Positions 52,959 through 63,158 of a DNA stretch of 64,000 bases are shown here, one piece after another. The DNA lies in NCBI RefSeq assembly GCF_000972845.2, contig NC_040013.1, positions 1,411,452 to 1,475,451 of the forward strand. Direction: 5' to 3'. The translations under genes and the position numbers were made by a program. The stretch's first letter is position 1. Every line of letters starts with the position of its first letter. Under the pieces are notes generated by a model. The model was given only the letters and a program-made list of their open reading frames with translations. It ran no database searches and was not told the DNA's origin. The DNA comes from Larimichthys crocea (lineage: Eukaryota > Chordata > Actinopteri > Sciaenidae).

Positions 52959-53639
52959 TACATTAGTGATGGGAAGTTCTTTTTAGGGAGTCAGATCATT
53001 TGACTGGCCGAGATTCTGAGTCAAATGATCCGACTCCCTAAAAAGAACCGAACTTCCCATTGAGTGCTTGCTTTAACATCTCAGCGTGTCTGGAGTGGGC
53101 GGAGTTCTCGCTCTCGCTCTTTTGGCACACACACACATATATATCCCCGCCCCTTCCCACTCGGCTCGAGTTATAAATGAAATGCTCGCCAGCCTTGGGC
53201 GGTTTCAGAGACTTACGCAATGAAAACAATTGATTATAGGGATTTATTGATATTAGATAATGTAATTTTTACTTTTGCTGCTTCAGTACAAAGGATGTAT
53301 TGAATATATAGATGATACATGTGTACACATACAAATCACAAGTCAAATGAGTGCTAAATTTGGCTGTCAAGTTTGACTTCATAGGGACTCTCACAATAGA
53401 GTATACATTAGTGATGGGAAGTTCTTTTTAGGGAGTCAGATCATTTGACTGGCCGAGATTCTGAGTCAAATGATCCGACTCCCTAAAAAGAACCGGACTT
53501 CCCATTGAGTGCTTGCTTTAACATCTCAGCGTGTCTGGAGTGGGCGGAGTTCTCGCTCTCGCTCTTTTGGCACACACACACATATATATCCCCGCCCCTT
53601 CCCGCACGGCCCTGAGTTATAAATGAAACCAGCCTTGTG

Positions 53640-53839
53640 TCGTGTTGTTGTTGTTGTTGTTGTTAGCTCGGGTTAGCCTGCACTTGAACGCATCATGGTG
53701 AAGTAGCGGTTAGCTCCGGTTGTCATGTGAGCCTCGGCTTTGCGTTGAGAACCCTCCCCGCGCACGACAGCTCGTCCTCGGCGTCACTCGGTGAGTGAGC
53801 GCGGGGAGCTGAGCGGCCTAGCTGCTAACTCGGATAAAG
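53640..53839 (+). promoter_or_regulatory. chmp7: chmp7 5' flank and probable 5' UTR
   Basis: CpG-rich 200 bp between the last array unit and the chmp7 start codon, with a (GTT)n run at about 53644-53664. An ATG at 53695 opens a three-codon uORF (Met-Val-Lys-stop, 53695-53706). GC boxes and a TTATAAAT motif lie just upstream in the last array unit, so the array edge may form part of the promoter. No TSS evidence is available. Confidence 0.5.
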
Positions 53840-56800
53840 ATGTCCGCCCGGATGAGCCTGCCGCCGGACTGGGACGACGACGAGCGGATGAACTTTCTGT
53901 TCTCCGACTTTAAGGAGAACCGAGACGTCAACACGTCGGACTGGGACGGGAAGATGGACTTCTGGTCGGCTCTGGTTCTGAAGAGCTGCCGGCACCGAGG
54001 CACCGTGTGCGTCAGCCTGCAGGAGCTCAACGACACGTTCAGGCGGAGGGAGCGAGCCCCGCTGGGCCTGCCGACCGTCCTCCAGAGCATGGCCCGGTGA
54101 GTGACACCGAGTCCCCGCTGAGTGTGGCCGTCTGCCTGCTCACCTGTCTGTCTGCTCACCTGTCTGTCTGCCTGCTCACCTGTCTGTCTGCTCACCTGTC
54201 TGTCTGTCTGTCAGGTGTGGGAAGATCCAGAGGGAGTCGGAGTTCGCCGCTAACGTGGACTGTGGCTGGCTGTCCTGGGGGGTCGGCCTGCTCCTGGTGA
54301 AGCCCCTGAAGTGGACCTTCTCCACCCTGCTGGGGAGCAGCCGGGAGGTTCCCCTGGAGGAGTCGTTTGTTGTCATTGAGCTGGTGAAGGTTTGTACAAG
54401 ATTCATGCATGTTTTATGTGTTTGAACTAACTGGAACACCCCCCCATCCAAACTGGACTTTACAGAACCACAGACTCTTGGTTTCTCTTTCCCTTCATCT
54501 ATCTGGACATGAAGTTTATTATGGCAGCTGTAAAGTCAGTCAGTCATCATCTATCTGCTCTAACGACGCACTAAATCTAATCTGCTGATTCCAAGAGTCA
54601 GTTTTTTCTGAGTCAAATGATCCGACTCCCTAAAAAGAACTGAACTTCCCATCCCAGTTTATTGAGTTAGAGTTTTATGCTGATTGCCCTGGTCACCATG
54701 GACACACCGCTGTAAGTTCTGTTTGGTCTGATGCTGTTTTTGTAGTTTTCAAATCTTGTAACTTTTCCATCCTAGTGTTTGATTTCCATAGGTTTATATT
54801 TCCTTTGTTCCACATCATGTCTGCTCCTGATACTGCCCTGACTCCTTTTGCTGTATTTGTGCTAGTTTCACCAAGTCAGAGCAAAGCAAACATCAGTGCA
54901 TCTGTCAAACGAGCATATTTTACATATTTTAAAGTAAAACTCTGTGATCAAGACAACAAGACATGGACCCCTCACAAAGTGTGCAAGCAGTGTGTGGAGA
55001 GTTTACGGATAAACAGTTGCATTTGGTGTCCCCAAAAAGATCATTGGACTGTGACTTTAGTGAAAACAAGCACATGTCTGTTAAGTTACAGGATTTGTTT
55101 TAAGAAAACAGGATCCTATAGTTCAAAATCTCGACGTGATTGAGAAAAACTCAGATCAGTTTTGGATTCTGCATCCAGAAATTAAACAGCTGTCAAACCT
55201 AACTCAACAAAAACTGTGTTCCCCAGTGTGATTGTACTTTAAAGTCTAACTGCACGGTTAAAGAGACGAGGAGCTAAATTCACACATGAAGCTGAATAAT
55301 CCGACGAATTGGCTGGAAACTCAAATTTATTTCATCATTCTGAGTCCAAATCTTCTGATTTCAGCAACGTGTGAATATTTTCTGCTTTCTTTCGTTTTAC
55401 GGACCAAACGGCGAATTGATGACTTGTTAGTTGCAACCGTACTCGATCTAAAGACGTGACGTGTGCATCTCTTCCTGCATCTGATGTTTTGTGTTCCAGG
55501 AGAAAGCGGCGGAGTTACTCCGGGTGTATCGCAGCAGTGAGTTTGCAAACAGCTCCATCCTCTCCTTCCAGGAGCTCTGCGCTCTCTCTGCTGACGTCTG
55601 TGCTGACGAGAGCACCCTGTGCATGGCTCTGCTGCAGCTGCAGAGGGACAAGCAAGTGACGGTGTCCCTGCACGAAGGCGAGAAGGTGAAGTAACCTGCT
55701 GTCCCACAAACGAACACAGAGAGAGAGAGAGGGTTTGTCCTCTGACTGCTGCTGGCGTGTTTTCTGTGTCTTCTTTACAGATTGTAAAGTTCTGCCAGCC
55801 CGGGCAGGACCGCGTTTCTCCGGTCAGTGACGTCGATATCGGCGTCTACCAGCTGCAGCGCAGCGAGAAGCTGCTGGGAGAGCGGGTGGAGAAGCTGGGC
55901 CTCGAGGCTGACAAGTACATGTGAACTCTAATACTTTGTTCAGATGCTCTGGACGCTTTTATCAGGTCTCAAAGTGTCTTCTGACTCCAGAGCTGCTGCG
56001 AGCAGAGTCTGTGCACAGCTGCACATTCGCTGACGCTGCTTCTGCGTCACCAGCTGACGTAGATACCGACGCCTACGTCATTACCAACACACGCAGACTG
56101 CAGCTGATGATGTGCAGACGCTGTTTACTCAACAGAAAGTCTGATGCTGTTTCTGTTGTTGGACTAGATATGCATCCAGTAGCAGCATGCAAACATACTT
56201 TAAAATGAACCTGAGATAAATTTAAATTAAAACCTGCGGAGGCCGAAGTTTGTTTTGAACCGCTCTGTGTTTTCTTCGTGCAGATGCAAAGAGGAAGCCA
56301 GGACGCTGCTGCGGGAAGGAAAGAAGTCCCAGGTACTGATTTCATGCAGCGTTTCAGTGTGTGTGTGTGTCCTGATATCATAAATAGAATATTAGAATGA
56401 AGGTAAAATGTGTCACGTGTGATCCTGATGTTTTTCTGTCCGTCAGGCGCTGAGATGTTTACGAGGCCGCAAACGTGTGGAGAAGCGAGCGGACAACTTG
56501 TTTGCCAAGCTGGAGTCCATCCGAGGAATCCTGGACCGAATCGCTCAGTCGCAGACGGATAAGATGGTGAGGGACCGACGTCTTTCTCCTCTGTGTGGGT
56601 TTGTTGTCAGTCCTCTGCAGCTCTCTGAACTCTCTGCAGGTCATGCAGGCCTACCAGGCCGGAGTGTCGGCTCTGAGGCTGTCTCTGAAGGACATGAGCG
56701 TGGAGCGAGCCGAGAACCTCGTGGATCAGATCCAGGAGGTAAGATAAAGGACACACTGCGCTTTGACCACCAGGGGTCGCTGTCACTGACACTAATGAGT

Positions 56801-57272
56801 GATCTGAACTCTTCCAGCTGTGCGACACCCAGGACGAGGTGAACCAAGCCATATCGAGTGTGAGCGGCGCAGGTATGTCCCGCATCTTTAAAACACGTGT
56901 TCTGTCTGAGTACGAAGATCTGAGTGTGCGTCGTTGTAGATGAAGACGTGGACGAGCTGGAGGAGGAGCTGAAGTCTCTGCTGGACGAGTCGAAGCCGGA
57001 CTCCATCTCAGGCTTCCCCGAAGTCCCGACGGGCGGCCTGCCACCTTCAGGCGAGCCTGCCGTACCGTACCGGCACCTGGACATCAGCGCCGAGCAGCTG
57101 GAGGAAGAGCTGAGTCAGTTAACACTCACAGATTCAGGTCGGTGCTCTTCATCTTCCTCACGGTCTTTAATATAAACGCTGTGACGTGACACGTGGTCGT
57201 CTTTGTGTCTCAGGCTGCCAGCAGAAGAAGAAAACCACGTCGCCCGTTAAGAGTCTGGAGCCGGCGCAGTGA
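53840..57272 (+). CDS. chmp7: Charged multivesicular body protein 7 (complete, 10 exons)
   Basis: ESCRT-III family protein that recruits ESCRT-III to the reforming nuclear envelope with LEMD2. Exons: 53840-54096, 54215-54389, 55500-55685, 55781-55920, 56284-56332, 56447-56566, 56640-56738, 56818-56872, 56940-57137, 57214-57272. All are GT-AG with matching phases, giving 445 residues (human CHMP7 has 453). The N-terminal half is the CHMP7-specific winged-helix region, including the hydrophobic membrane-binding stretch WLSWGVGLLLVKPLKWTF. The C-terminal half is the helical ESCRT-III core (KEEARTLLREGKKSQALRCL, then ILDRIAQSQTDKMVMQAYQA, then LVDQIQELCDTQDEV). The acidic tail has an LEEELSQLTL element at the place of the human MIM/export-signal-like motif. 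Start chosen at the first ATG of exon 1; an alternative is Met5. Confidence 0.95.
54097..54214 (+). repeat. chmp7: chmp7 intron 1, made of TGTC/CTGCTCACC tandem repeats
   Basis: This 118-bp intron consists from about 54130 of CTGCTCACCTGTCTGTCTG units running directly into the acceptor (TCTGTCTGTCAG|GTGTGG). The repeat itself serves as the polypyrimidine tract, so repeat-length changes could affect splicing. Confidence 0.9.
54390..55499 (+). other. chmp7: chmp7 intron 2 with repeat-derived sequence
   Basis: A 1.1-kb intron. A half copy of the array palindrome lies at about 54608-54652, and a frame with a CxxC motif lies at 54775-55143 (separate entry). Confidence 0.75.
54775..55143 (+). pseudogene. 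Decayed repeat-associated reading frame in chmp7 intron 2
   Basis: The plus-strand frame contains VKRAYFTYFKVKLCDQDNKT and WTPHKVCKQCVESLR. This resembles, from memory, a CxxC-containing region of uncharacterised proteins scattered in many copies in animal genomes, often next to FGIPM(I/V)WREP, which is missing here. It is probably a fossil fragment of a mobile-element or multicopy gene. The family is not certain, and no promoter or splice structure supports expression. Confidence 0.35.
55921..56283 (+). other. chmp7: chmp7 intron 4
   Basis: A 363-bp GT-AG intron with no recognisable element. Confidence 0.75.
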
Positions 57273-57600
57273 CGGAGCGGCGGGTTTGAAGCTTCGACAT
57301 ATCAAACGGTGAAATCCGTTAAAAATGAGAAAACACAAATACTAAAGAACTGAATCAGGATGAAACGAGGCACTTTCCAGGTCTGTAATGATGAGGATGA
57401 TTTTAACAGGTTAAATCTCTTCAAGATGCTTTTTAATTTGTTCGTGTGTTGTCGTGTGTCGTCTTCAGTGGCCTTTTGAAAACTGTAAATATGAAAGTTA
57501 AAGAGCACAACATGCCAAAAGAGTCTGTTTAGTCTCATTACTCCGTGTGCAGCCGAGAAGTGACTTTAACCAGAAATAAACTTTATTTTAATCACTTTGT
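57273..57600 (+). other. chmp7: chmp7 3' UTR (inferred)
   Basis: Follows the TGA at 57270-57272. AATAAA at 57575-57580 is followed by a T-rich and GT-containing downstream stretch, a plausible cleavage region about 320 bp after the stop. Confidence 0.6.
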
Positions 57601-58660
57601 CAGAGCAGCTGTCTGTTTGTTCTCGTCGGTCACGTCGGCGCTCCACACACTAAAGCGACTCGGATTAAATTTATTTAGAAGTTATCTGGCAGAAGAAATC
57701 TTGAATTTTTCAGGATAACCGTCTGTCATAAATCAAATGTGCTACCACAGCCTGGAGATAAATCAGTTTCCAGGCGACGTCTTGTAGCTCCTGCGTCGAC
57801 CCTCCCAGGTGCATGCTGGTCCTGTAACCTGCCTTACTTCTTGTGTAAGCTCAGGTGTCGACAGTCTGTGCAGCGCTGTGGCCACCAGAGGTCGCTGTCG
57901 TTCAAACTCAGGTTTTTATGAATCAATCAGATCATTAACTTGTTTGTTTGACCTCTGACACGTCTCTGTGTCTGTCTCCGTCTCAGAAGCGTTTCTCCCT
58001 CCCAGACTTTGTTCACTTGCTCATTTTCCTGCTTCATGTGGAAATATGCTACTCGCTTCATTTGGATCTGTGCTGTGGCACCGACACGTCGGCAGCAGAT
58101 CCTCCAGGAGTCCTGACACATTTCACAGTCTGATCTTTGTAAAACAGAAGATAGAAATGTCATTTGGTCTTCATCATGGTTAGTATTTCTGACTTTGGTC
58201 GTCATCATGGTTAGTATTTCTGACTTTGGACGTCATCAGGGCTAGTATTTCTGACTTTGGTCGTCATCATGGTTAGTATTTCTGACTTTGGTCGTCATCA
58301 TGGTTAGTGTTTCTGACTTTGGTCGTCATCATGGTTAGTGTTTCTGACTTTGGTCTTCATCATGGTTAGTGTTTCTGACTTTGGTCGTCATCATGGTTAG
58401 TATTTCTGACTTTAGTCAGTGTCTCTACCCTCTGATAGTTTGGTCTACCCACAGCAAACATGAATTCAATGAATCGGTCCGTCTGTTAAAAGTGTGGAGG
58501 CCGGATCGGAAACAGTTTGAAGGTCGTCTTTCTTCAACAGAGGGTTCAACCTGAGGCGACTGGACTCATCTTTGTTCACCTTTGTTGAAGAAAGACGTCA
58601 AATGTGTTTCAGTTTGTGGTCGATCCTCAGGAGAACGTTTATTCAGGAGACACATTATGA
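57601..58660. other. Intergenic DNA between convergent chmp7 and ccdc92
   Basis: Apart from the 31-bp minisatellite at 58165-58413 I see no feature. Short open frames here lack conservation signs. Confidence 0.6.
58165..58413. repeat. 31-bp minisatellite, about eight copies
   Basis: Head-to-tail copies of GGTCGTCATCATGGTTAGTA plus TTTCTGACTTT with scattered substitutions (GTCTTCATC, TTAGTGTTT). Confidence 0.95.
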
Positions 58661-59346
58661 TCATCTTTAAGTTTTATTTTTTTCAGCTCAGGGAAGAAAA
58701 GAAATCAAAGTTTCATCGTGTTTCACTTTAAAGTAAGCACAGTGTTGTCATGGATACCGGCAGCTTCCATCAGCTCTTCGCTGTGATTGGAGGAGGACGT
58801 CGTCTTCTCGTCCATCAAACAGAAACAAAGTGACCAAACCAAAAACAACAAACAAAACAAAGCATCGCTTTATTGTCTGCATCTCTACGTACAGTCAGGA
58901 CAGAGTGATGTCACCGGGAAGCAGGTTACTGACGGTTACAGGGCGGAGCTTCAGTGTCAAACAATAAATTAAAAAAGAATACAAACGTTCAGCCTTTAGA
59001 AAGTTCCAGTTAATATCACAAAGTCCTGTTACAGCAGTGGTTTTTAAAAATGCCCCTTTATCACAAAGAACACCAGACGTGAGTCCTCTCTTCTCGTCTC
59101 ACACACTCACACACACTCTCTCTCTCACACACACACACACATGTACGCCCTTCGTTTCACACTCCGAAGCTCGCAGCTCGCCGGCTAAATGTGACGTTAC
59201 TACACGGATACAGAAGAAGATGAGACGTCTCGTTTATATCAGCCACGACTAACTAACGCTACACAGCTTGTGTTTATGGTCGAGCAGGCACTGATGCAGA
59301 TATTTGGCTGAGAGTTTGTCGTGTGCGCCACATAAGACAGGATGAA

Positions 59347-59378
<32 letters not shown>

Positions 59379-59534
59379 GGATATATCATAAATAAGAAAC
59401 ATTTGGCATGCGTCAAAAAACAAAAGTCTGGATGAAGAGAACGATCTTTGTCGTATTGCAGTGTGTGCATAAAAAGCAGGCTACACAGTGTGTCAGGCTC
59501 CGTCCTGCTCTTGCAGTGTAGTGTGTGTTTACAG

Positions 59535-59574
<40 letters not shown>

Positions 59575-59580
59575 GCAGTG
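58661..59580 (-). other. ccdc92: Probable 3' UTR of the ccdc92-like gene
   Basis: Lies downstream of the stop codon on the minus strand. A minus-strand AATAAA (TTTATT on plus) at 58869-58874 could end the transcript. It contains CA/TG microsatellites at about 59098-59141, 59349-59374 and 59538-59573. The UTR length is inferred only. Confidence 0.45.
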
Positions 59581-60392
59581 TTAAACTGTCCTGTCGGCGC
59601 CCGAGCGCTTCCGCACGACCTTCTCCTCGTTGACCTGGTCCACCGCCAGCGTCTCCAGCTCGGCCTGCGGTGGTGCCGGGGGAGCGGTGCCGTGCGGGAT
59701 GCGGTGCGCCACGCCCACGTGAGCCCTGTACTGACGGTCCCGGGCGGGGCTGTGGCGAGGGCTGGCCACGGCGCCCAGGGGAGCGACGGCCGAGGAGCGC
59801 TCGGAGGAGATGGGAGGGATGACGGCGGGGCGTTCTCGCACCACCTGCGGCTCAGGGGAGTCTCTCCCGGCCTGCAGGAAGGGCGTGGGGTCGGGCATGG
59901 CGTCCACCGTCTCCCGCAGGACCAGTCGTCTGCCGTCTGGGCCGAGCCGGTACACCTCCGTCAGCTCCGGGTGAAGGGGCTGGGAGAGGCTCTTCTTCAT
60001 GCGGCGCCGGGGCGTCTCCGGCTGCCTGTCTTTGGGCGGAGGAGGCGTGGGCTTGTACGAGGTCACCGGGCTGACGTTGGGGCTCGCCTCGGACGAGCTG
60101 CCGGCCAGCAGCTTCTTCTTGGTGGCGTGCAGCTGCGAGGTGAGGTACGCGATGGTGCTCGCTCTCTGCTCCAGCTCCCCGGACAGCACCGCCAGCTTGT
60201 GGCTCTTCATCTTCAGCTCCTCCAGGTACTTCTTCTCGCGCTCCTTGATGGTGTTCTCCAGCACCGAGATCATGGCGTTCTTCTGCTCCAGGTCCCTGAG
60301 CAGCTCCGTGTTCTCCTCCTCCTTCTTCTTCAGCTGGGCCTCCAGCTCCTCACACCTCCTCTGCAGCTCCTTGCATCGGGCCTCGCTGCTGT
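59581..60392 (-). CDS. ccdc92: Coiled-coil domain-containing protein 92-like, terminal exon (5' part missing)
   Basis: Minus-strand exon starting after a TGTGCAG acceptor (exon begins at 60392) and ending at the TAA at 59581-59583; about 270 codons. Human CCDC92 has 331 residues, so roughly 60 N-terminal residues sit on upstream exons at higher coordinates that I do not find in the window. The start of the exon product is a coiled coil (CKELQRRCEELEAQLKKKEE, then EQKNAMISVLENTIKEREKK and LEQRASTIAYLTSQLHATKK). It then has TPRRRMKKSLSQPLHPE, DAMPDPTPFLQ and the conserved C-terminus KVVRKRSGADRTV. CCDC92 is a centriolar/ciliary-base coiled-coil protein reported to bind CEP164. A paralogue (ccdc92b type) cannot be fully excluded. 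Confidence 0.88.
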
Positions 60393-61478
60393 CTGCACAC
60401 AAACAAACAGACCACAGACGATCGTGAGGACATTAAGCGCAGACGATGGACAGTGGAGACTCTGCAGCTGCTGTCTCACATTTCAGCGACGCCACCGCCC
60501 TCCTGACCTTCACCCGCCCCGCCCAGACGCGCCATGCTTTACATCTAAGTCTCCTGTCAGATGATGCCGTGGTTTCACTGAGCAGGCTGCATCAGCTGCT
60601 CTGACAGATAATCTCATTTCCTCGCCTGTGAACCCGGTGATACCCGGCGTGCCTCAGACTCTCGTGGGTTTGAATCCCAGCAGTGTTGTGACTCCGTGTC
60701 ACGGCCATGGTAACGTGAAAAGAAGAGGAGGAGGGGGAGGGGGAGCTAATGAACAGCAGGGAGTCCCACAATGCAATGCTTCCTGGGTGGATTTTTGTCA
60801 CCAGGAGACGGGCCGAGCCGTTTCCAGCAGGAAACAGATTTACGACCTCGGGGGAGGTTTCTCTGTCTGCAGCTGAAACACCGAGTCCCATGATTCTCAT
60901 GCTGCACCAGAAGAAACTGAAACAATAATGTTTATTTTATTTTATTTTACAGACTGACGATAAGAACACGACTTCAAGGAGCAGTGAACGTCTCATTCTC
61001 CAGAATGTGGAGTCATTCATCATGTAACAGACGTTACTGAAGCTCAGAGAAAGGAAACAGCTTTAATACTCGAGGAACACGTTATGTCTTTTAGATTTTT
61101 ATTCAGAATTTTATTCTATGAAGAAACAACTTTCAAATTTATTTTTTTCACTTTGATCTTTTTACACTTTCAGATTTTTGTCACTTTTAGATTTCTTTCA
61201 GTTTCAGATTTTTTTTTTCCTTCAGATTAGTTTTTTCAGTTTTTTTTTTTTTTCACTCTGTGACAGCGTATCGGTGAACGTCGAGGACCGTCCTCATGTT
61301 GCCTTCAGCAAAAAGAATCATCATTAACTCATTAACTGTTGATCTTGAACTTTGAAAAATAAAATTATGTATTCAAATTGTTTTTGTTTTTTTATTTTGT
61401 CTTCAGTTTCAGATTTTATGATTTCAGATTACAGTTTCAAATCTTTTTTTTTTTTTTTGTTTAAAATTTTTTTTTTTT
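60393..61478. other. Upstream intron of ccdc92 (inferred), then AT-rich DNA
   Basis: The region upstream of the terminal ccdc92 exon has no further recognisable coiled-coil exon. From about 61080 it becomes T-rich with TTTCAGATTTT words that lead into the alternating inverted array. The block at about 61361-61450 resembles the segment at 61828-61915 within the first arm. Confidence 0.55.
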
Positions 61479-62317
61479 AAAGGAAAAAAACAAATGGGGA
61501 AACGAAAAAAATAAACTCAAAACAAAACACAAAAAATCTAAATAAAAAAAATCTAGAACTGAAAAAAAAATCTTCAAATGGAAAAAAAACTCTAAAACTG
61601 AAAAAAACTATTTTTAAACAAAAAAAAAATCTAAAACAAAACAAAAAATATCTAAAACTGAAAAAAAATCTAAAACTTAAAAATCTTAAAATGAAAAAAT
61701 GGAGAAAAAAAGAAATCTAAAACGTAAAAAATCTTAAAATGGAAAGAAAAATCTAAAACTAGAAAAAAAATCTAAAACTGAGAAAAAAATAACGTAAAAT
61801 CTAAAATAAAAAAAAAAATAATCTAAAACTAAATTAAATGTATTCAAATTGTTTTTTTTATTTTTGTCTTCAGTTTCAGATTTTATGATTTCAGATTACA
61901 GTTTCAAATCTTATTTTTTTAGTTTCAGATTTCTTTTTGGCTTTTTTTATGTGGATATGGTATAAACAAAGTATTGAATCATAATTATACTAGCATTAAC
62001 TGATATGTTGTCACTCAGGGCCAAAAGTCTGAAGCTGAAAAAATCTAAAACTGAAAAAAACGAAAACTTAAAAAATCTAAAACAAAAAAAAAATTAAAAA
62101 AACTAAAAAAATCTAAAACTTAAAAAAATCTTATAAAAGAAAAAAAAAATCTAAAACTGAAAAAAAAACAATTAAACTAAAAAAATAAAATCTAAAACAA
62201 ACATTTTTTTCTAAAAAACTAAAAAAAATCTAGAACTAAAAAATCTAAAAAAACATCTAAAATACTTAAAACTGAAAAAAATCTAAAACTTAAAAAATCT
62301 TAAAATGAAAAATGGAG
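61479..62317 (+). repeat. Alternating inverted array, arm 1 (forward)
   Basis: About 840 bp of AAATCTAAAACTGAAAAAA-type sequence containing one non-repetitive landmark, GTCACTCAGGGCCAAAAGTC at 62010. It ends at the perfect palindrome centre ATGGAG|CTCCAT between 62317 and 62318. Confidence 0.93.
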
Positions 62318-63158
62318 CTCCATTTTTCATTTTAAGATTTTTTAAGTTTTAGATTTTTTTCAGTTTTAAGATTTTAGATGTTTTTTTAGATTTTTTAGTT
62401 CTAGATTTTTTTTAGTTTTTAGAAAAAAATGTTTGTTTTAGATTTATTTTTTTTTAGTTTAAATTGTTTTTTTTTCAGTTTTAGATGTTTTTTTTTCCTT
62501 TTATAAGATTTTTTAAGTTTTAGAATTTTTTTCAGTTTTTAAATTTTTTTTTTGTTTTAGATTTTTTAAGTTTTCGTTTTTTTCTCAGTTTTAGATTTTT
62601 TCAGCTTCAGACTTTTGGCCCTGAGTGACAACATATCAGTTAATGCTAGTATAATTATGATCCAATACTTTGTTTATACCATATCCACATGAAAAAAAGC
62701 CAAAAAGAAATCTGAAACTAAAAAATAAGATTTGAAACTGTAATCTGAAATCATAAATCTGAAACTGAATACAAAAATAAAAAAACAATTTGAATACATT
62801 AATTTAGTTTTAGATTATTTTTTTTTTTAGTTTTAGATTTTTAGTTTTTTTTTTCTCAGTTTTAGATTTTTTTTCTAGTTTTAGATTTTTCTTTCCATTT
62901 TAAGATTTTTTACGTTTTAGATTTCTTTTTTTCTCCATTTTTTCATTTTAAGATTTTTAAGTTTTAGATTTTTTTTCAGTTTTTAGATATTTTTTGTTTT
63001 GTTTTAGATTTTTTTTTTGTTTAAAAATAGTTTTTTTCAGTTTTAGATTTTTTTTCCATTTGAAGATTTTTTTTTAGTTCTAGATGTTTTTTTTATTTTA
63101 GATTTTTGTTTTGTTTTCGAGTTTATTTTTTTCGTTTCCCCATTTGTTTTTTTCCTTT
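62318..63158 (-). repeat. Alternating inverted array, arm 2 (reverse)
   Basis: Reverse complement of arm 1 over its whole length, apart from homopolymer-length and minor differences. The landmark appears inverted at 62604-62629 (GACTTTTGGCCCTGAGTGAC). It ends at a second palindrome centre, TTTCCTTT|AAAGGAAA, between 63158 and 63159. Confidence 0.93.

Larger units (their letters stand above)
50990..53640. repeat. Tandem array of ~450-bp units, two enlarged by a MITE
   Basis: The anchor GCTTGCTTTAACATCTCAGC occurs at 51161, 51614, 52338, 53066 and 53511, so spacings are about 453, 724, 728 and 445 bp. Each unit holds a CACA/ATAT run, GC boxes (GGGCGGAG, CCCCGCCCC), TTATAAATGAAA, AATTGATTATAGG, then a ~100-bp palindrome. 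The two long units carry the 280-bp pogo-like MITE. Units are very similar, implying recent amplification. The last unit is cut at about 53636 where chmp7 5' sequence begins. Confidence 0.92.

Noticed and set aside
51133..53229. A repeated minus-strand frame of about 63 codons in each array unit
   Set aside because: It spans a palindrome arm and a CA repeat, recurs only because the DNA unit is repeated, and shows no domain or splice context.
59488..60564. Long plus-strand frame of 358 codons
   Set aside because: It is antisense to the GC-rich ccdc92 terminal exon and runs through a TG microsatellite encoding Cys-Val repeats. The minus-strand frame is the conserved one.
60655..60680. tRNA B-box-like GGTTTGAATCCC
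   Set aside because: No cloverleaf, A box or acceptor stem could be matched around it. At most a decayed tRNA-derived SINE trace, or chance.
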